Source: a virus. Taken from it: a stretch of 64,000 bases of DNA. The translations under genes and the position numbers were made by a program. This document shows, piece after piece, positions 33,323 through 41,741 of this stretch. The notes below the pieces were generated by a model. That model did not search any database. It was not told where the DNA came from and saw only the letters and a list, made by a program, of their open reading frames with translations. How positions within the stretch are numbered: the first letter of the stretch is position 1; every line of letters begins with the position of its first letter. The DNA lies in IMG/VR virus record IMGVR_UViG_3300044612_000719, positions 1-64,000 of that record, one strand, 5' to 3'.

Positions 33323-33670
33323 TTAAGCGATTCGGTTAACGTATCCGCTTATCTGAATTGCGTTAGCGGCGGCGGCACAGAAAGCACGAACAACTGTTCC
33401 ACCAGTCAAAATAAGACCTGGAACAATCAGGTATAGACCATTTTGTGCCTTAACGGTGAATTCAATGTCATCATCTGTTGCCGTTGTTCCACCCCACTGG
33501 ATGGTCAGCAAGCGGTCTGTTGCGGTGTCATTAACGGCATACAACCAAATCTCATCCAATGCCGTTGCATGGGCTGTGTGGATAAGCGTTCCAGCGGAGG
33601 CTGTCGCCACAACCTTGATCTGCCTACCATTTGTTGAACCACTAAGGGTTGTTTTGCTATATGTTGCCAT
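33323..33670 (-). CDS. Virion protein (115 aa), beta-rich
   Basis: The protein is beta-rich with 'KVVATASAGTLIHTAHATAL', 'DEIWLYAVNDTATDRLLTIQ' and a hydrophobic C-terminal part 'LYLIVPGLILTGGTVVRAF'. Similar layouts recur in this cluster (39819-40157 and 44408-44761), so these may be small structural or collar-like proteins of the fibre network. The family is not recognised. Confidence 0.65.
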   Translation of the reverse strand: MATYSKTTLSGSTNGRQIKVVATASAGTLIHTAHATALDEIWLYAVNDTATDRLLTIQWGGTTATDDDIEFTVKAQNGLYLIVPGLILTGGTVVRAFCAAAANAIQISGYVNRIA

Positions 33671-33678
33671 AATTACGC

Positions 33679-34068
33679 CTAACTAAATATTCTTTGTGAT
33701 AATACAATTTGGTCGTCTTCCCAGCCAGTAATCTTTGTTGTTGCAATAGCCGCCGACGCATTAATATCTGCGTTCACAATCGTACCATCAGCAAGCATAG
33801 TGGATGTGATAGTTCCTGTTGGGGCGCTAAAAGTACCTGTAAAAGAAGCATTGTTCGTTGTGGCAAGGCCCGTCACTATGCCTGTACTGCCGTTTACTGA
33901 GATAACACCTGCTTGGTAGGAAAGGCTATTCCAGGCGGTTGAGCCATCACCAATTTTAAGTTTACCTGTGTCGGTTTCACCGCCCAGTTCACCAGCACCA
34001 AGAGTGGGGTTAGACGCCGTCCAGTTAGCCGCTGTATCTCTACGAATCAGTATTCGTCTAAATGCCAT
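33679..34068 (-). CDS. Short fibre protein with Mtd-like N-terminal module
   Basis: The 129-residue product begins with the module RRILIRRDTAANWTASNP, then 'GELGGETDTGKLKIGDGSTA' and 'WNSL', which is a common phage fibre N-terminal motif also seen in major tropism determinant-type proteins. The rest is Thr/Ala-rich with 'FTGTFSAPTGTITSTMLADG'. The module is shared with 35852-36634, including at the DNA level. It may be a truncated or short accessory fibre. A GGAG ribosome binding site is visible. Confidence 0.7.
   Translation of the reverse strand: MAFRRILIRRDTAANWTASNPTLGAGELGGETDTGKLKIGDGSTAWNSLSYQAGVISVNGSTGIVTGLATTNNASFTGTFSAPTGTITSTMLADGTIVNADINASAAIATTKITGWEDDQIVLSQRIFS
33918..34068 (-). 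repeat. Duplicated 5' fibre module, copy A
   Basis: These 151 bases encode the first 50 residues of the short fibre protein and are closely similar in DNA and protein to 36484-36634, with mostly third-position changes. This is a recent duplication or recombination between fibre genes. Confidence 0.65.
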
Positions 34069-34140
34069 TAGTCATCTCCAGAAGGGTTTTTATCTACCCA
34101 AGTATACAAGTTCTTTATCCTGCAATCGCTGTAATTACTA

Positions 34141-34485
34141 TCAGCCAGCGGGAATTGCGACCCATGCCAGAGTTTCTTCGTCCCAATAGAACTCCCCCTC
34201 TGGTCTAGGGTTTGGTGCTTGCCAGTCATGGTTGTCATCTAAAGACCAAGAAGGAAATGGTTGTGGCGCAACAAACACATCAGCGTCAGCATCATAAGTG
34301 AAACCAATACCTGCGTACTGTTTACGAATGTTGTTGTTGTATGAAGTGCGTTTACAGGTTTGTCCACGTATGTTTCCATAATGTGTTTCCCAATCGGAAA
34401 TACCATTTACAACTTCGGTTTCATTGCGACCAGTTATTACTTCTGTAACAATGTTGTTTTCATCTAAAAATGCGTAATGTGCCAT
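34141..34485 (-). CDS. Fibre companion protein, copy 2 (114 aa)
   Basis: This paralog of 31356-31721 and 43046-43414 starts MAHYAFLDENNIVTEVITGR and includes 'KRTSYNNNIRKQYAGIGFTY' and 'PFPSWSLDDNHDWQAPNPRP' before a Trp-Asp-Glu-Glu end. It is encoded directly after an FN3/Gly-rich fibre gene with a 1-nt overlap (TAATG). The likely role is a fibre assembly chaperone or adaptor, inferred from position and three-fold recurrence. Confidence 0.65.
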   Translation of the reverse strand: MAHYAFLDENNIVTEVITGRNETEVVNGISDWETHYGNIRGQTCKRTSYNNNIRKQYAGIGFTYDADADVFVAPQPFPSWSLDDNHDWQAPNPRPEGEFYWDEETLAWVAIPAG

Positions 34486-35849
34486 TAGAAAGAAACCGTT
34501 CCTGTTCCAGCCGTAAATGTGTAAACTCTGTACCCAGCACGGCTTACTGTGCTAACAGAGTATGTTAATCCTGCACCAATAGTGTTAATTTGAGGGAATG
34601 TACTTGGATATGCAATAATCACTATTCCAGAACCACCAGCACCTCCAATACGAGCCGCACCGCCAGAGCCTCCAGAACCACCACCACCTCCACCAGTGTT
34701 TGCGGACCCAGGATTACCAGCGTTAGCACCAACTCCATTACCACCACCGCCAGCACCACCTGAGCCGCCTGAAGTAAAACCACCAGCGCCTCCACCACCT
34801 GCACGAGTTACCGCAGAACCTGTTATTGATGAAGAGATTCCTGATCCACCGTTGCCGCCTTGGTTCGTTGAAACAGCGTTGGCACCGCTTCCACCAGCAC
34901 CTCCTCCGCCGCCTCCTGAACCATAACCACCATTACCACCACCTGTACCGTTGCCTCCAGCATTACCTTGACCAGCAGTACCAGCACCACCGACCATGCC
35001 TTGATAACCTTCACCGCCTCCGCCAGAGCCTCCAGAACCACCATTTCCAATTTCACTACCACCAAATCCACCACCAGTAGATGAAACACTGCTCAAAACA
35101 GAAGAAGAACCCTGTGATTGGGCTGCGCCACCCGCACCTACGGTAATGGTGAATCCACTAGTTGGTATTGCAAAACTAGCAGATGTTAAATACCCACCTG
35201 CACCACCACCACCGCTAGCATGTCCATTGCCAGCACCACCGCCACCAGCAACCACAAGATATTCAACATTGAATACTGTAGTGAATCCAACTCCTGCGGA
35301 TTGCGAACCAACACCGTAAGCGTTTTTGGGTCGCACGTACACCGTATAACTTGTTCCAGAAGTCAATCCAGTTAGGTTTTTTGGACTAGACGAAACACCT
35401 GCATCAACCCAACTTGTTAAGTAGTAGTCATACCCCGTTATTGCACTACCACCAGCGGTAGTTGAGAAGTTAACGGTTGCTGTTGTTGCTGTAATACTGC
35501 TTACTGACGAAATAGTTGTAGTTCCAGTAGGTGGTCCAAATGTTGTAAATGAAACAGCAGTTGAAGCAGGGCCAGACCCAACAATGTTTACAGCCCTCAA
35601 GTAGACGCTGTACGCAGTGTTTTGTGCCAAACCGCTAACCGTTACGGGAGAAGTAGCGTCCGCTGGGGATAGGGCAGTCCATGAAGAGTTGTTAAATGAA
35701 TACTCATAGTTGGTAATTGCAGCGCCACCGTCGTTTGTTGGTGCAGTAAACGAAATCGCTACGGATGTATCCGTAGGAATAGCACTTAATGAGGTTGGAG
35801 CATTGACTGGTTCTGAAGCGTATGAGTTGGCTACGCCAAGTATTTGCAT
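34485..35849 (-). CDS. Tail fibre with FN3 domains and Gly-rich tip
   Basis: The 454-residue product has two FN3 domains (about residues 17-200) and a Gly-rich domain (about residues 205-420) opened by 'VEYLVVAGGGGAGNGHASGG' and closed by 'AARIGGAGGSGIVIIAY'. Its FN3 segment is close to that of 31721-33313, including 'NYEYSFNNSSWTALSPADA'. I prefer the ATG at 35849, two bases after the upstream stop, over an ATG at 35882 that would overlap the upstream gene. The Gly-rich fold is typical of receptor-binding tips. Confidence 0.78.
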   Translation of the reverse strand: MQILGVANSYASEPVNAPTSLSAIPTDTSVAISFTAPTNDGGAAITNYEYSFNNSSWTALSPADATSPVTVSGLAQNTAYSVYLRAVNIVGSGPASTAVSFTTFGPPTGTTTISSVSSITATTATVNFSTTAGGSAITGYDYYLTSWVDAGVSSSPKNLTGLTSGTSYTVYVRPKNAYGVGSQSAGVGFTTVFNVEYLVVAGGGGAGNGHASGGGGAGGYLTSASFAIPTSGFTITVGAGGAAQSQGSSSVLSSVSSTGGGFGGSEIGNGGSGGSGGGGEGYQGMVGGAGTAGQGNAGGNGTGGGNGGYGSGGGGGGAGGSGANAVSTNQGGNGGSGISSSITGSAVTRAGGGGAGGFTSGGSGGAGGGGNGVGANAGNPGSANTGGGGGGSGGSGGAARIGGAGGSGIVIIAYPSTFPQINTIGAGLTYSVSTVSRAGYRVYTFTAGTGTVSF

Positions 35850-35851
35850 AA

Positions 35852-36634
35852 CTATGCCGCCGTATTGCCGACTAAAACCCACTCATCAGTACCAATTTTT
35901 ATCAACGTAGCCGCTGAGTATTGTCCGTTAAGTTTTAACTTAGAACCCTGAGAACGAATGGTTACACCTGCACCTCCAACAGTTACCTGACCAGCGCCAA
36001 GTTGCAGAATGTTCACTTGGTCGCCAATAGTAAAACCAACAACTGCATTAGTGGGTATAGTCAACGTGATTGCCGAAGCGTTGCTCAATGTAACCAAGTC
36101 ATGTGCGTCAGTAAGCGCAAGCGTGTACGTAGTTCCAGTTTGAGCATTTAAAGTTAAGCCAGTTAGTTCGGCAGAACCAACAGCCCTATCAGCGATCTTT
36201 GCTTGAGTGACAGCGTCTGATGCGAGCATTGCATTCGTTACTGTGGAGTTAGGCAATACAACAGTGCCCGTAAACGTGGGTGAAGCAAGTGGTGCTTTAG
36301 CATCAATCTGTGTTTGGATAGCAGAAGTAACACCATCCACATAACCAATCTCCGTGGATGTGACTGTTCCGATGGATGTAGTTGATGGTAAAACTACGGT
36401 TCCTGTAAATGTAGGACCAGCGGTTGTGGCAAGACCCGTTACTACACCTGTATTACCGTTCACCGAAGTAACGCCGCCTTGATAGGCGAGACTGTTCCAT
36501 GCGGTTGAACCGTTACCAAGTTTAAGTTTGCCTGTGTCGGTTTCCCCACCTAATTCACCAGACGCAAGAGTTGGGTTAGCCGCAGTCCAAGCCGCTGCCG
36601 TGTCCCTACGAATCAATATTCGTCTAACTGTCAT
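35852..36634 (-). CDS. Fibre protein with shared C-terminal domain
   Basis: The 260-residue product has the N-terminal module RRILIRRDTAAAWTAANP and GETDTGKLKLGNGSTAWN, central Thr/Ala-rich repeats ('PTFTGTVVLPSTTSIGTVTS', 'PTFTGTVVLPNSTVTNAMLA') and a C-terminal domain that ends 'TDEWVLVGNTAA' and resembles the end of 17444-18610. It overlaps the stop of the upstream 59-residue gene as TAATG. The combination of shared N- and C-terminal modules shows extensive recombination among fibres. Confidence 0.75.
   Translation of the reverse strand: MTVRRILIRRDTAAAWTAANPTLASGELGGETDTGKLKLGNGSTAWNSLAYQGGVTSVNGNTGVVTGLATTAGPTFTGTVVLPSTTSIGTVTSTEIGYVDGVTSAIQTQIDAKAPLASPTFTGTVVLPNSTVTNAMLASDAVTQAKIADRAVGSAELTGLTLNAQTGTTYTLALTDAHDLVTLSNASAITLTIPTNAVVGFTIGDQVNILQLGAGQVTVGGAGVTIRSQGSKLKLNGQYSAATLIKIGTDEWVLVGNTAA
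36484..36634 (-). repeat. Duplicated 5' fibre module, copy B
   Basis: This segment encodes residues 1-50 of the fibre protein and mirrors 33918-34068 with high DNA similarity. It marks an N-terminal module exchanged between fibre genes. Confidence 0.65.
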
Positions 36635-36813
36635 TACGCACCACCACCATCGTCTACAAAGGAAAAATTAAGACTTGAATCGGAAAATCCTCCATCAGAC
36701 ACAGTCTCTGCAAGAACTTTCCATACCCCATCATAATATAGCCAAACCCTTCCACCTGATACGTATTCATCTCCAGAAGATGGGGAGTTAGGGAAATCAA
36801 GTGGTGTAGCCAT
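36634..36813 (-). CDS. Small fibre-region protein (59 aa)
   Basis: The product starts MATPLDFPNSPSSGDEYVSG and continues 'GRVWLYYDGVWKVLAETV'. The pattern Phe-Pro-x-Ser-Pro, Gly-Asp-x-Tyr/Phe, and two Trp residues is the N-terminal module also found in 40159, 40533 and 41741. It seems to be that module alone, with a short Gly tail. Its stop overlaps the start of the next fibre gene as TAATG, so the gene is intact and translated. It may be a fibre adaptor. Confidence 0.68.
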   Translation of the reverse strand: MATPLDFPNSPSSGDEYVSGGRVWLYYDGVWKVLAETVSDGGFSDSSLNFSFVDDGGGA

Positions 36814-36860
36814 TATGATTCCATTGTATCTTGGTTATAGATGGTAGTCATTAACTACCT

Positions 36861-37622
36861 TTAGAAATACGCCGTTATATAAATTGCGCCAGAACCACCA
36901 GCACCACCTGCTTGACCACTTGTTCCAGCAGCACCGCCTGCACCACCAGCACCGACTGAATACGAGTAACTAGCGGATGGTGCTGAAATTATTGCTTCTA
37001 CATATCCAGCCGCACTACCAGTTCCACCCATGCAAACTCTTGTTGCCCCTGCGCCAGCATTTGTTCCACCAGCACCAAATGCTCCTAGAGGAGTTCCTGG
37101 TCCAAACGAACCACCAGTGTAAACTTGCCGAGCAGTGTTGTATTGTGCAACGTTGATTCCGCCCGCACCGCCGAAAACAAAACCAGTTGCAGGCGAGTTA
37201 ACTGTTCCACTCCCAGGATTACCACAACCCTGCCCAGATGCCAAACCGATTCCACCACCAGTTGCGGTTAACAATGATGTGCCAAAGGTTGAAGTACCAC
37301 CAATGCTTCCAGCGCCTGCGTTTCCTGCACCGTCACCACCGCCAGAACCAGCACCGCCACCACCGCCACCTACCATTTGAATCTTCAAATACCTAGCGTT
37401 AGATGGGGTTGTATATGTTCCGCTTCCACTTGTGTAAACAGTTAATTGTGGGGTTGGCTCAGGAAAAACAACAGCCCAAATAGAACTGTTCCAAGCCATG
37501 ATTCTGTTTGTGTCAGTTTCATAAATAACTTGACCAACAAACGGTGAAGCAGGACGAGTAGACGACGTACACACACCAGGCTTAACAATGGACTGTGCGC
37601 CAACAACACTACTCAGAGGCAT
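36861..37622 (-). CDS. Gly-rich fibre tip protein with PGVCTS module
   Basis: The 253-residue product begins with a Pro-Gly-Val-Cys-Thr-Ser module ('IVKPGVCTSSTRPASPFVGQ', 'VIYETDTNRIMAWNSSIW') followed by a Gly-rich domain (about residues 80-245) that ends 'GSGAIYITAYF'. The module recurs at 37791, 39187 and 41741. I prefer the ATG at 37622, with TGGAG five bases upstream, over an ATG at 37658. Gly-rich domains like this are found at adhesin tips. Confidence 0.72.
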   Translation of the reverse strand: MPLSSVVGAQSIVKPGVCTSSTRPASPFVGQVIYETDTNRIMAWNSSIWAVVFPEPTPQLTVYTSGSGTYTTPSNARYLKIQMVGGGGGGAGSGGGDGAGNAGAGSIGGTSTFGTSLLTATGGGIGLASGQGCGNPGSGTVNSPATGFVFGGAGGINVAQYNTARQVYTGGSFGPGTPLGAFGAGGTNAGAGATRVCMGGTGSAAGYVEAIISAPSASYSYSVGAGGAGGAAGTSGQAGGAGGSGAIYITAYF

Positions 37623-37794
37623 TAGGACTCCATTCTTCGGCGGTGTTACCTTCAGCAACCCACGCTAGATACTGCTGGTAGTCAGAGTTAGCAGGGTCGG
37701 TAGGGACATGGCTCATAACACCGCCACAAACCATGACTATTGCGTCAGGGTATCCAGCATTAGTGCGCTTAAACCATTCAACAATGTTTGTCAT
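37609..37794 (-). CDS. Small fibre-region protein (61 aa)
   Basis: The ATG at 37794 overlaps the upstream stop as ATGA. The peptide includes 'YPDAIVMVCGGVMSHVPTDP' and 'NSDYQQYLAWVAEGNTAEEW'. The end resembles short C-terminal motifs (DYQ-x-YLAW-x-x-EGN) found in many phage tail fibre-associated proteins. It overlaps the next gene by 14 nt. The function is unknown. Confidence 0.65.
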   Translation of the reverse strand: MTNIVEWFKRTNAGYPDAIVMVCGGVMSHVPTDPANSDYQQYLAWVAEGNTAEEWSPNASE

Positions 37795-38879
37795 AACTCT
37801 ATGCTCGCCGTGTATCTGCTCAAAATCATCATTCCATTTACGCCAGTAGTCCCACCAATACCACCAGCGACATATTGCCAACCGTCTGTGTTGACATCAA
37901 TAGATACTGGAGGGGTGATGTTATTTTGTCCAGTTCCGCCAGCATTTGCAATACTTATTTTGCCAGAATTTCCTGCCGAGTCAAAAACTGTAATTGTTGG
38001 TGCGGCTCGCATACTTACTGGGAACTTTGCAAAACTACAGTGAAAGTTTCCGCTGTTGAAAATGTTGTAATAAAGGGTAGTTGTGTTTTGTTCATAGTAG
38101 TACCGTTCGCATTTAGCAAGCGTTGTGCCGTAGTCTTCAAACTCAAATGGTGTAGCAACAGCACCAGCCTCAAGTTGAATACCAGTAATGTCAAAGGTTC
38201 CAGTAGCGTTTGCGGGAAAAGTAACAATAAAAGAAACTGAACTATTAGACGTAATTGTTTTACCCGATACAGAAGGCATAGTAAAACTCACGGAAAAGCG
38301 TTGCCAAGTTGAAGTAAAACTAAAGTTAGTTGAGTTTACCGCAACTGCACTAGAGCCACCTGTCCCAAACTCTTGATATGTTTGCCAGTTAACAGTCCTT
38401 GATGCGTCTGCTTTCCCGTAAAAACTTAACGTAACCGTTTGACCATTAAGTTTTCGTACATCTTCAATTCTGGAAAACATACCGTTCGTTGTTGAACCAG
38501 AACCAGCAACAGTAAAAGCAACACGCATATAGTTTGAAACATTCAAACCAGTAGGTTGGTCACCAGTAAAAGTCTGTTGGCTGATTGTTCGTGTTGCACC
38601 AGTGCCGTCGTAGTACATGAACCATCTGTCTGCGATAAAGGCTGCGTTAGCAGGGTTGCTGAACGAAGTCCCTCGTTGCCAAATCTTAAAGTCCCCGTTT
38701 ACAACCATGTTCCTGCCACCAGCGATAGGAGCCAACACAGTCCACTGTGTACCATCCCACACCGCAGTCTGGTCAACATCAGTCATATAAATAACCTGAC
38801 CATCAAACGGGGCAGACGGGCGGTTGCCTGAAGTACAGACTCCAGGCTTCAAGCCTTGTGTCGTAGCAGAAATCGTCAT
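37791..38879 (-). CDS. Fibre protein with jelly-roll (CBM-like) domain
   Basis: The 362-residue product has an N-terminal PGVCTS module (residues 10-50) and then a 'NMVVNGDFKIWQRGTSFSNP' segment leading into a jelly-roll region typical of carbohydrate-binding modules on fibres: 'WQRFSVSFTMPSVSGKT', then 'TGIQLEAGAVATPFEFEDYG' and 'LAKCERYYYEQN'. The C-terminal domain (about residues 275-362) is a beta-rich tip. It likely binds cell-surface glycans. The following small gene overlaps it by 4 nt. Confidence 0.75.
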   Translation of the reverse strand: MTISATTQGLKPGVCTSGNRPSAPFDGQVIYMTDVDQTAVWDGTQWTVLAPIAGGRNMVVNGDFKIWQRGTSFSNPANAAFIADRWFMYYDGTGATRTISQQTFTGDQPTGLNVSNYMRVAFTVAGSGSTTNGMFSRIEDVRKLNGQTVTLSFYGKADASRTVNWQTYQEFGTGGSSAVAVNSTNFSFTSTWQRFSVSFTMPSVSGKTITSNSSVSFIVTFPANATGTFDITGIQLEAGAVATPFEFEDYGTTLAKCERYYYEQNTTTLYYNIFNSGNFHCSFAKFPVSMRAAPTITVFDSAGNSGKISIANAGGTGQNNITPPVSIDVNTDGWQYVAGGIGGTTGVNGMMILSRYTASIEL

Positions 38880-39130
38880 TGCTCTAAAAGACTCTCTTGT
38901 CTTTCTGCGGCAGATTGGATGTTGGCAGCAAGTACTACAGCGTCACGGTCAGCAGGAATTTCTGTAATAGTAGGGTCAGCCAACATACGTTGTACCTCTA
39001 TTTGGAAGATTTCCTCTATCGCTACACGGCAACGCTCTTTTACTGCGTTGTTAATCCAATCCTGTTGGTCAACAGCAACATATCCAAGCGCTTTATTTTC
39101 TGCTTCCGTAAGTGTGATTGTATATTCCAT
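38876..39130 (-). CDS. Conserved small fibre-region protein (84 aa)
   Basis: The helical protein starts MEYTITLTEAENKALGYVAV and continues 'DQQDWINNAVKERCRVAIEE'. Similar helical proteins occur next to tail fibre genes in many phages. It has an AAAGGAAAC ribosome binding site and couples to the next gene by overlap. A chaperone or adaptor role is possible. Confidence 0.65.
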   Translation of the reverse strand: MEYTITLTEAENKALGYVAVDQQDWINNAVKERCRVAIEEIFQIEVQRMLADPTITEIPADRDAVVLAANIQSAAERQESLLEQ

Positions 39131-39186
39131 AAGTTTCCTTTATCCGAGTAAAAAAGTAATTACAGGGGTATGCCTAGTGTAAATCG

Positions 39187-39819
39187 TCATGAAATTAGCG
39201 CTCCTCTAAAAAATGTATGCTCATATTGCTGGAAAATTGTTCTTGCTTGACCATCAGACCAAGAAGCAACACCAAGTGTGTCACCAACATTTAAATAGAT
39301 ATTACTGGCACCAGCAAGAATGTTCCAGGTGTTCCCACCATCAAAAGCAAAAGTACGTTCTCTGCCTCCGTTGTATCTAAACCACACCTGAGAAACAAAT
39401 GCGTTTTGATAAATGCTTGCAGAAAATACGTAGTTTCCAGCCACGGGAGCAGTAAACAAACCAGTGGAAGTATTGAAATGAGAACCCACGTTGTATGAAG
39501 TTGCATTAAATACAACCGTGTTTCCGCCCGTATAACTTAAGTTTCCATTTCTAGTAGCAAGAAATGATGGTTGTGCGGTAGCAGTCAATACACCAGAAGC
39601 AACAGTAGTTGGAAGCGTTACCGTTCCAGTAAAAGTTGGCGATGCTGTGTTTGCCTTGCTTGGTGGGTACTCAACCCAAGCAGAACCAGTCCACACCTTT
39701 GCCAAAGTGGTATCGGTTTCGTAGATAATCTGACCGACATAAGGTGAACCAGGGCGTGTAGTACTAGTGCATACTCCTGGCTTTACTGAGCCAATACCGT
39801 AGCCTTCAGAAAAAGCCAT
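39187..39819 (-). CDS. Fibre protein with C1q-like head domain
   Basis: The 210-residue product has a PGVCTS module (about residues 13-55) and then a C-terminal C1q/TNF-like domain (about residues 85-210). The domain shows 'VVFNATSYNVGSHFNTSTGL', 'FTAPVAGNYVFSASIYQNAF' and 'LNVGDTLGVASW'. These match the conserved Tyr-Phe pattern of C1q folds, which form trimers at fibre ends and bind ligands. It overlaps the preceding gene stop as TAATG. Confidence 0.8.
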   Translation of the reverse strand: MAFSEGYGIGSVKPGVCTSTTRPGSPYVGQIIYETDTTLAKVWTGSAWVEYPPSKANTASPTFTGTVTLPTTVASGVLTATAQPSFLATRNGNLSYTGGNTVVFNATSYNVGSHFNTSTGLFTAPVAGNYVFSASIYQNAFVSQVWFRYNGGRERTFAFDGGNTWNILAGASNIYLNVGDTLGVASWSDGQARTIFQQYEHTFFRGALIS

Positions 39820-40157
39820 TAGGCAGTCTGCTTCTCCCAGCCAACGGCTGTAACTGTTACTTTGGCGGCTGTATCTGATAAACCTTGTAATGTCTCACCA
39901 GCCGCTAGAACAATGGCTGTATCCCAGACCATAAGATCGTTTGCGCCAATAGGAAGCGCCGACATGATGCGGTTGGCGGCTGTAGCCGCTGAACCAATAG
40001 CCAATGTCACCGTACGGTCAACGGTATCCGTATTTGCAATGATTATTTGCTTAATGATGTCGGCATAGCCAGTTGCGGCTGTCACAATTGTGGTCGTAGA
40101 TGTGCCTAACTGGACTGGACCACCAAGCCGTGCTTCGTTTCTGTCTCCAATTGCCAC
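39819..40157 (-). CDS. Virion protein (112 aa), beta-rich
   Basis: The start codon is GTG with a GGAG ribosome binding site. The protein contains 'TTTIVTAATGYADIIKQIII' and 'TVTLAIGSAATAANRIMSAL' and ends 'KVTVTAVGWEKQTA'. Its layout is similar to 33323-33670 and 44408-44761, three members of one small beta-protein class within the fibre cluster. The role is unknown. Confidence 0.65.
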   Translation of the reverse strand: MAIGDRNEARLGGPVQLGTSTTTIVTAATGYADIIKQIIIANTDTVDRTVTLAIGSAATAANRIMSALPIGANDLMVWDTAIVLAAGETLQGLSDTAAKVTVTAVGWEKQTA

Positions 40158-40158
40158 G

Positions 40159-40533
40159 TCACGCTCCTATAGTCATAGTCATAATTGCACCTTCTGTAGT
40201 CGTTGAAAGACCACCAGAAGGAGGGATGATCGCCCATTTTACACCCGAAGTGGTAGACGAGTCAGCGGTCAACACATAGGAGTTAGATGCTCCAGCCGCT
40301 AGTTTTTCCGCCGTAATAGCATTTGTAGCAATTTTTGCTGTGGTAACAGAGTCACTAGCAAGTTTGGCATCAGTAACGGCAAGTGCGGCTATTTTTGCAG
40401 TAGTGACTGCATCAGTGGCAATTGCGGATTCGCCCAAGACGATAACCCATGCTGTGCCGTTATACATCCACGTTGTTGTTCCAACGGTGTATTGGTCGTT
40501 GTTTGACGGGGAGTTAGGGAAATCTATAGCCAT
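40159..40533 (-). CDS. Short fibre protein (124 aa)
   Basis: The product has the Phe-Pro-x-Ser-Pro module (MAIDFPNSPSNNDQYTVG, 'TTWMYNGTAWVIV'), a heptad-like Ala/Thr series ('DAVTTAKIAALAVTDAKLAS'), and a short C-terminal part that ends 'GAIMTMTIGA'. The Ala/Lys repeats form fibre shafts. It overlaps the upstream fibre gene by 1 nt (TAATG). It might be a truncated fibre. Confidence 0.68.
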   Translation of the reverse strand: MAIDFPNSPSNNDQYTVGTTTWMYNGTAWVIVLGESAIATDAVTTAKIAALAVTDAKLASDSVTTAKIATNAITAEKLAAGASNSYVLTADSSTTSGVKWAIIPPSGGLSTTTEGAIMTMTIGA

Positions 40534-41741
40534 TATGCCTCCAACGCTTCAATACGGGCAGTTAATTGTTCAATCACTGCTTGTTGTTCTTGAACAGTTT
40601 TAACTAGCAACCAGGTAATTTCCGTTGCATTAACAGACTTGATGTCTGTAGTTTCTTCATCTTCTGGATTAAGTTTACCTTCATAGGTGTGAACCGTATC
40701 TGGAAGCACCAACTCAATTTCGTTAGCAACAACACCAAGACCTTTGGAACCAGCCTGTAAACCGCCTTTGCCGTTGTGTTCCCACTCACGAACACGGACC
40801 TGCATAAGTTCTGCTGTGCCTTTGTCGTAGTCACGTACATTGTCTTTGAGGCGAATGTCTGATAGTGCTGACCATGAACCACCACCAGGTTTACTTGCTG
40901 AACCACCAGTATCAAACAAAAAACCGTTTTCTCCACCAGCGGAGTTTGTGCAAGTAAAAGATATGTTCCCACCTTCGTCAAAACGAATCATCTGTGCTGA
41001 AAGACCCGTGTTGGGGCGTGGAAAACTACCTGCTGAATTTATTCTGTTTCTTGATATTCCACACCCAGTCCAAGTTGCACCTGGTTCACTAACCCACATA
41101 TGGAAACTTACTTCTCCAGTTGAGTTACCGTTATGCACTGCAGGCAATCTGAGTCTATGTACAATTCCGTGAACAAAATCTTCTGTTACGTTACCAGAAA
41201 ATGTTGGTGACTCCAAATTCGCTTTTAAGTTAAGGGCAGTTTGCTGTGCAGTGGAAACTGGTTTTGCTGTATCTGCCGTGTTGTCCACAGAACCCAAGCC
41301 AACCATTGACTTGGTTATTCCAGAAACAGTTCCTGTAAAAGTAGGGTTTGCTACTGGCGCTTTGGCGTTTAACTGTGTTTGCACCATTGAAGAAACACCA
41401 GCAAGATAACTAATTTCTGTTCCAGTCACAGCACCAACGGAAGTTGTAGATGGCAATACTACGTTTCCAGTAAAAGTTGGCGATGCTGTGTTTGCTGGGG
41501 TATACCCAATGTTGGCTACAGCGGCACCAGAAGCAAGTTTGGCGGCTGTCACAGCACCAGAAGCAAGTTTGACTTCGTGAACTGCGCCAGTAGCAATTTT
41601 ATCTGTGGTTACTTCACCTGTAGGAATAGTATAAGAGTTAGCCGTAATGAGGTTCCAAGTGGAGCCATTAAAGATCCACTTCTTTCCTCCTGATGTGAAG
41701 GAGTCGTTTTCGGCTGGTGAGTCGGGAAAGTTAATAGGCAT
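40533..41741 (-). CDS. Tail fibre with S74 intramolecular chaperone domain
   Basis: The 402-residue product has the Phe-Pro-x-Ser-Pro module, shaft repeats ('ATGAVHEVKLASGAVTAAKL') and a C-terminal S74 chaperone (about residues 290-402). The chaperone has the autocleavage motif 'WSALSDIRLKDNVRDY', the segment 'SKGLGVVANEIELVLP' and a coiled coil 'TVQEQQAVIEQLTARIEAL'. The Ser before Asp-Ile-Arg-Leu-Lys is the expected nucleophile. S74 domains fold the fibre and then release themselves. The upstream start overlaps the preceding stop. Confidence 0.85.
   Translation of the reverse strand: MPINFPDSPAENDSFTSGGKKWIFNGSTWNLITANSYTIPTGEVTTDKIATGAVHEVKLASGAVTAAKLASGAAVANIGYTPANTASPTFTGNVVLPSTTSVGAVTGTEISYLAGVSSMVQTQLNAKAPVANPTFTGTVSGITKSMVGLGSVDNTADTAKPVSTAQQTALNLKANLESPTFSGNVTEDFVHGIVHRLRLPAVHNGNSTGEVSFHMWVSEPGATWTGCGISRNRINSAGSFPRPNTGLSAQMIRFDEGGNISFTCTNSAGGENGFLFDTGGSASKPGGGSWSALSDIRLKDNVRDYDKGTAELMQVRVREWEHNGKGGLQAGSKGLGVVANEIELVLPDTVHTYEGKLNPEDEETTDIKSVNATEITWLLVKTVQEQQAVIEQLTARIEALEA

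Noticed and set aside
34600-35250. Dense CCACCACC/GCACCACC tandem sequences resembling a repeat array (also at 31.9, 37.0, 42.0 and 43.7 kb)
   Set aside because: They encode Gly-rich protein segments, spacing is irregular and there are no unique spacers, so this is not a CRISPR array.
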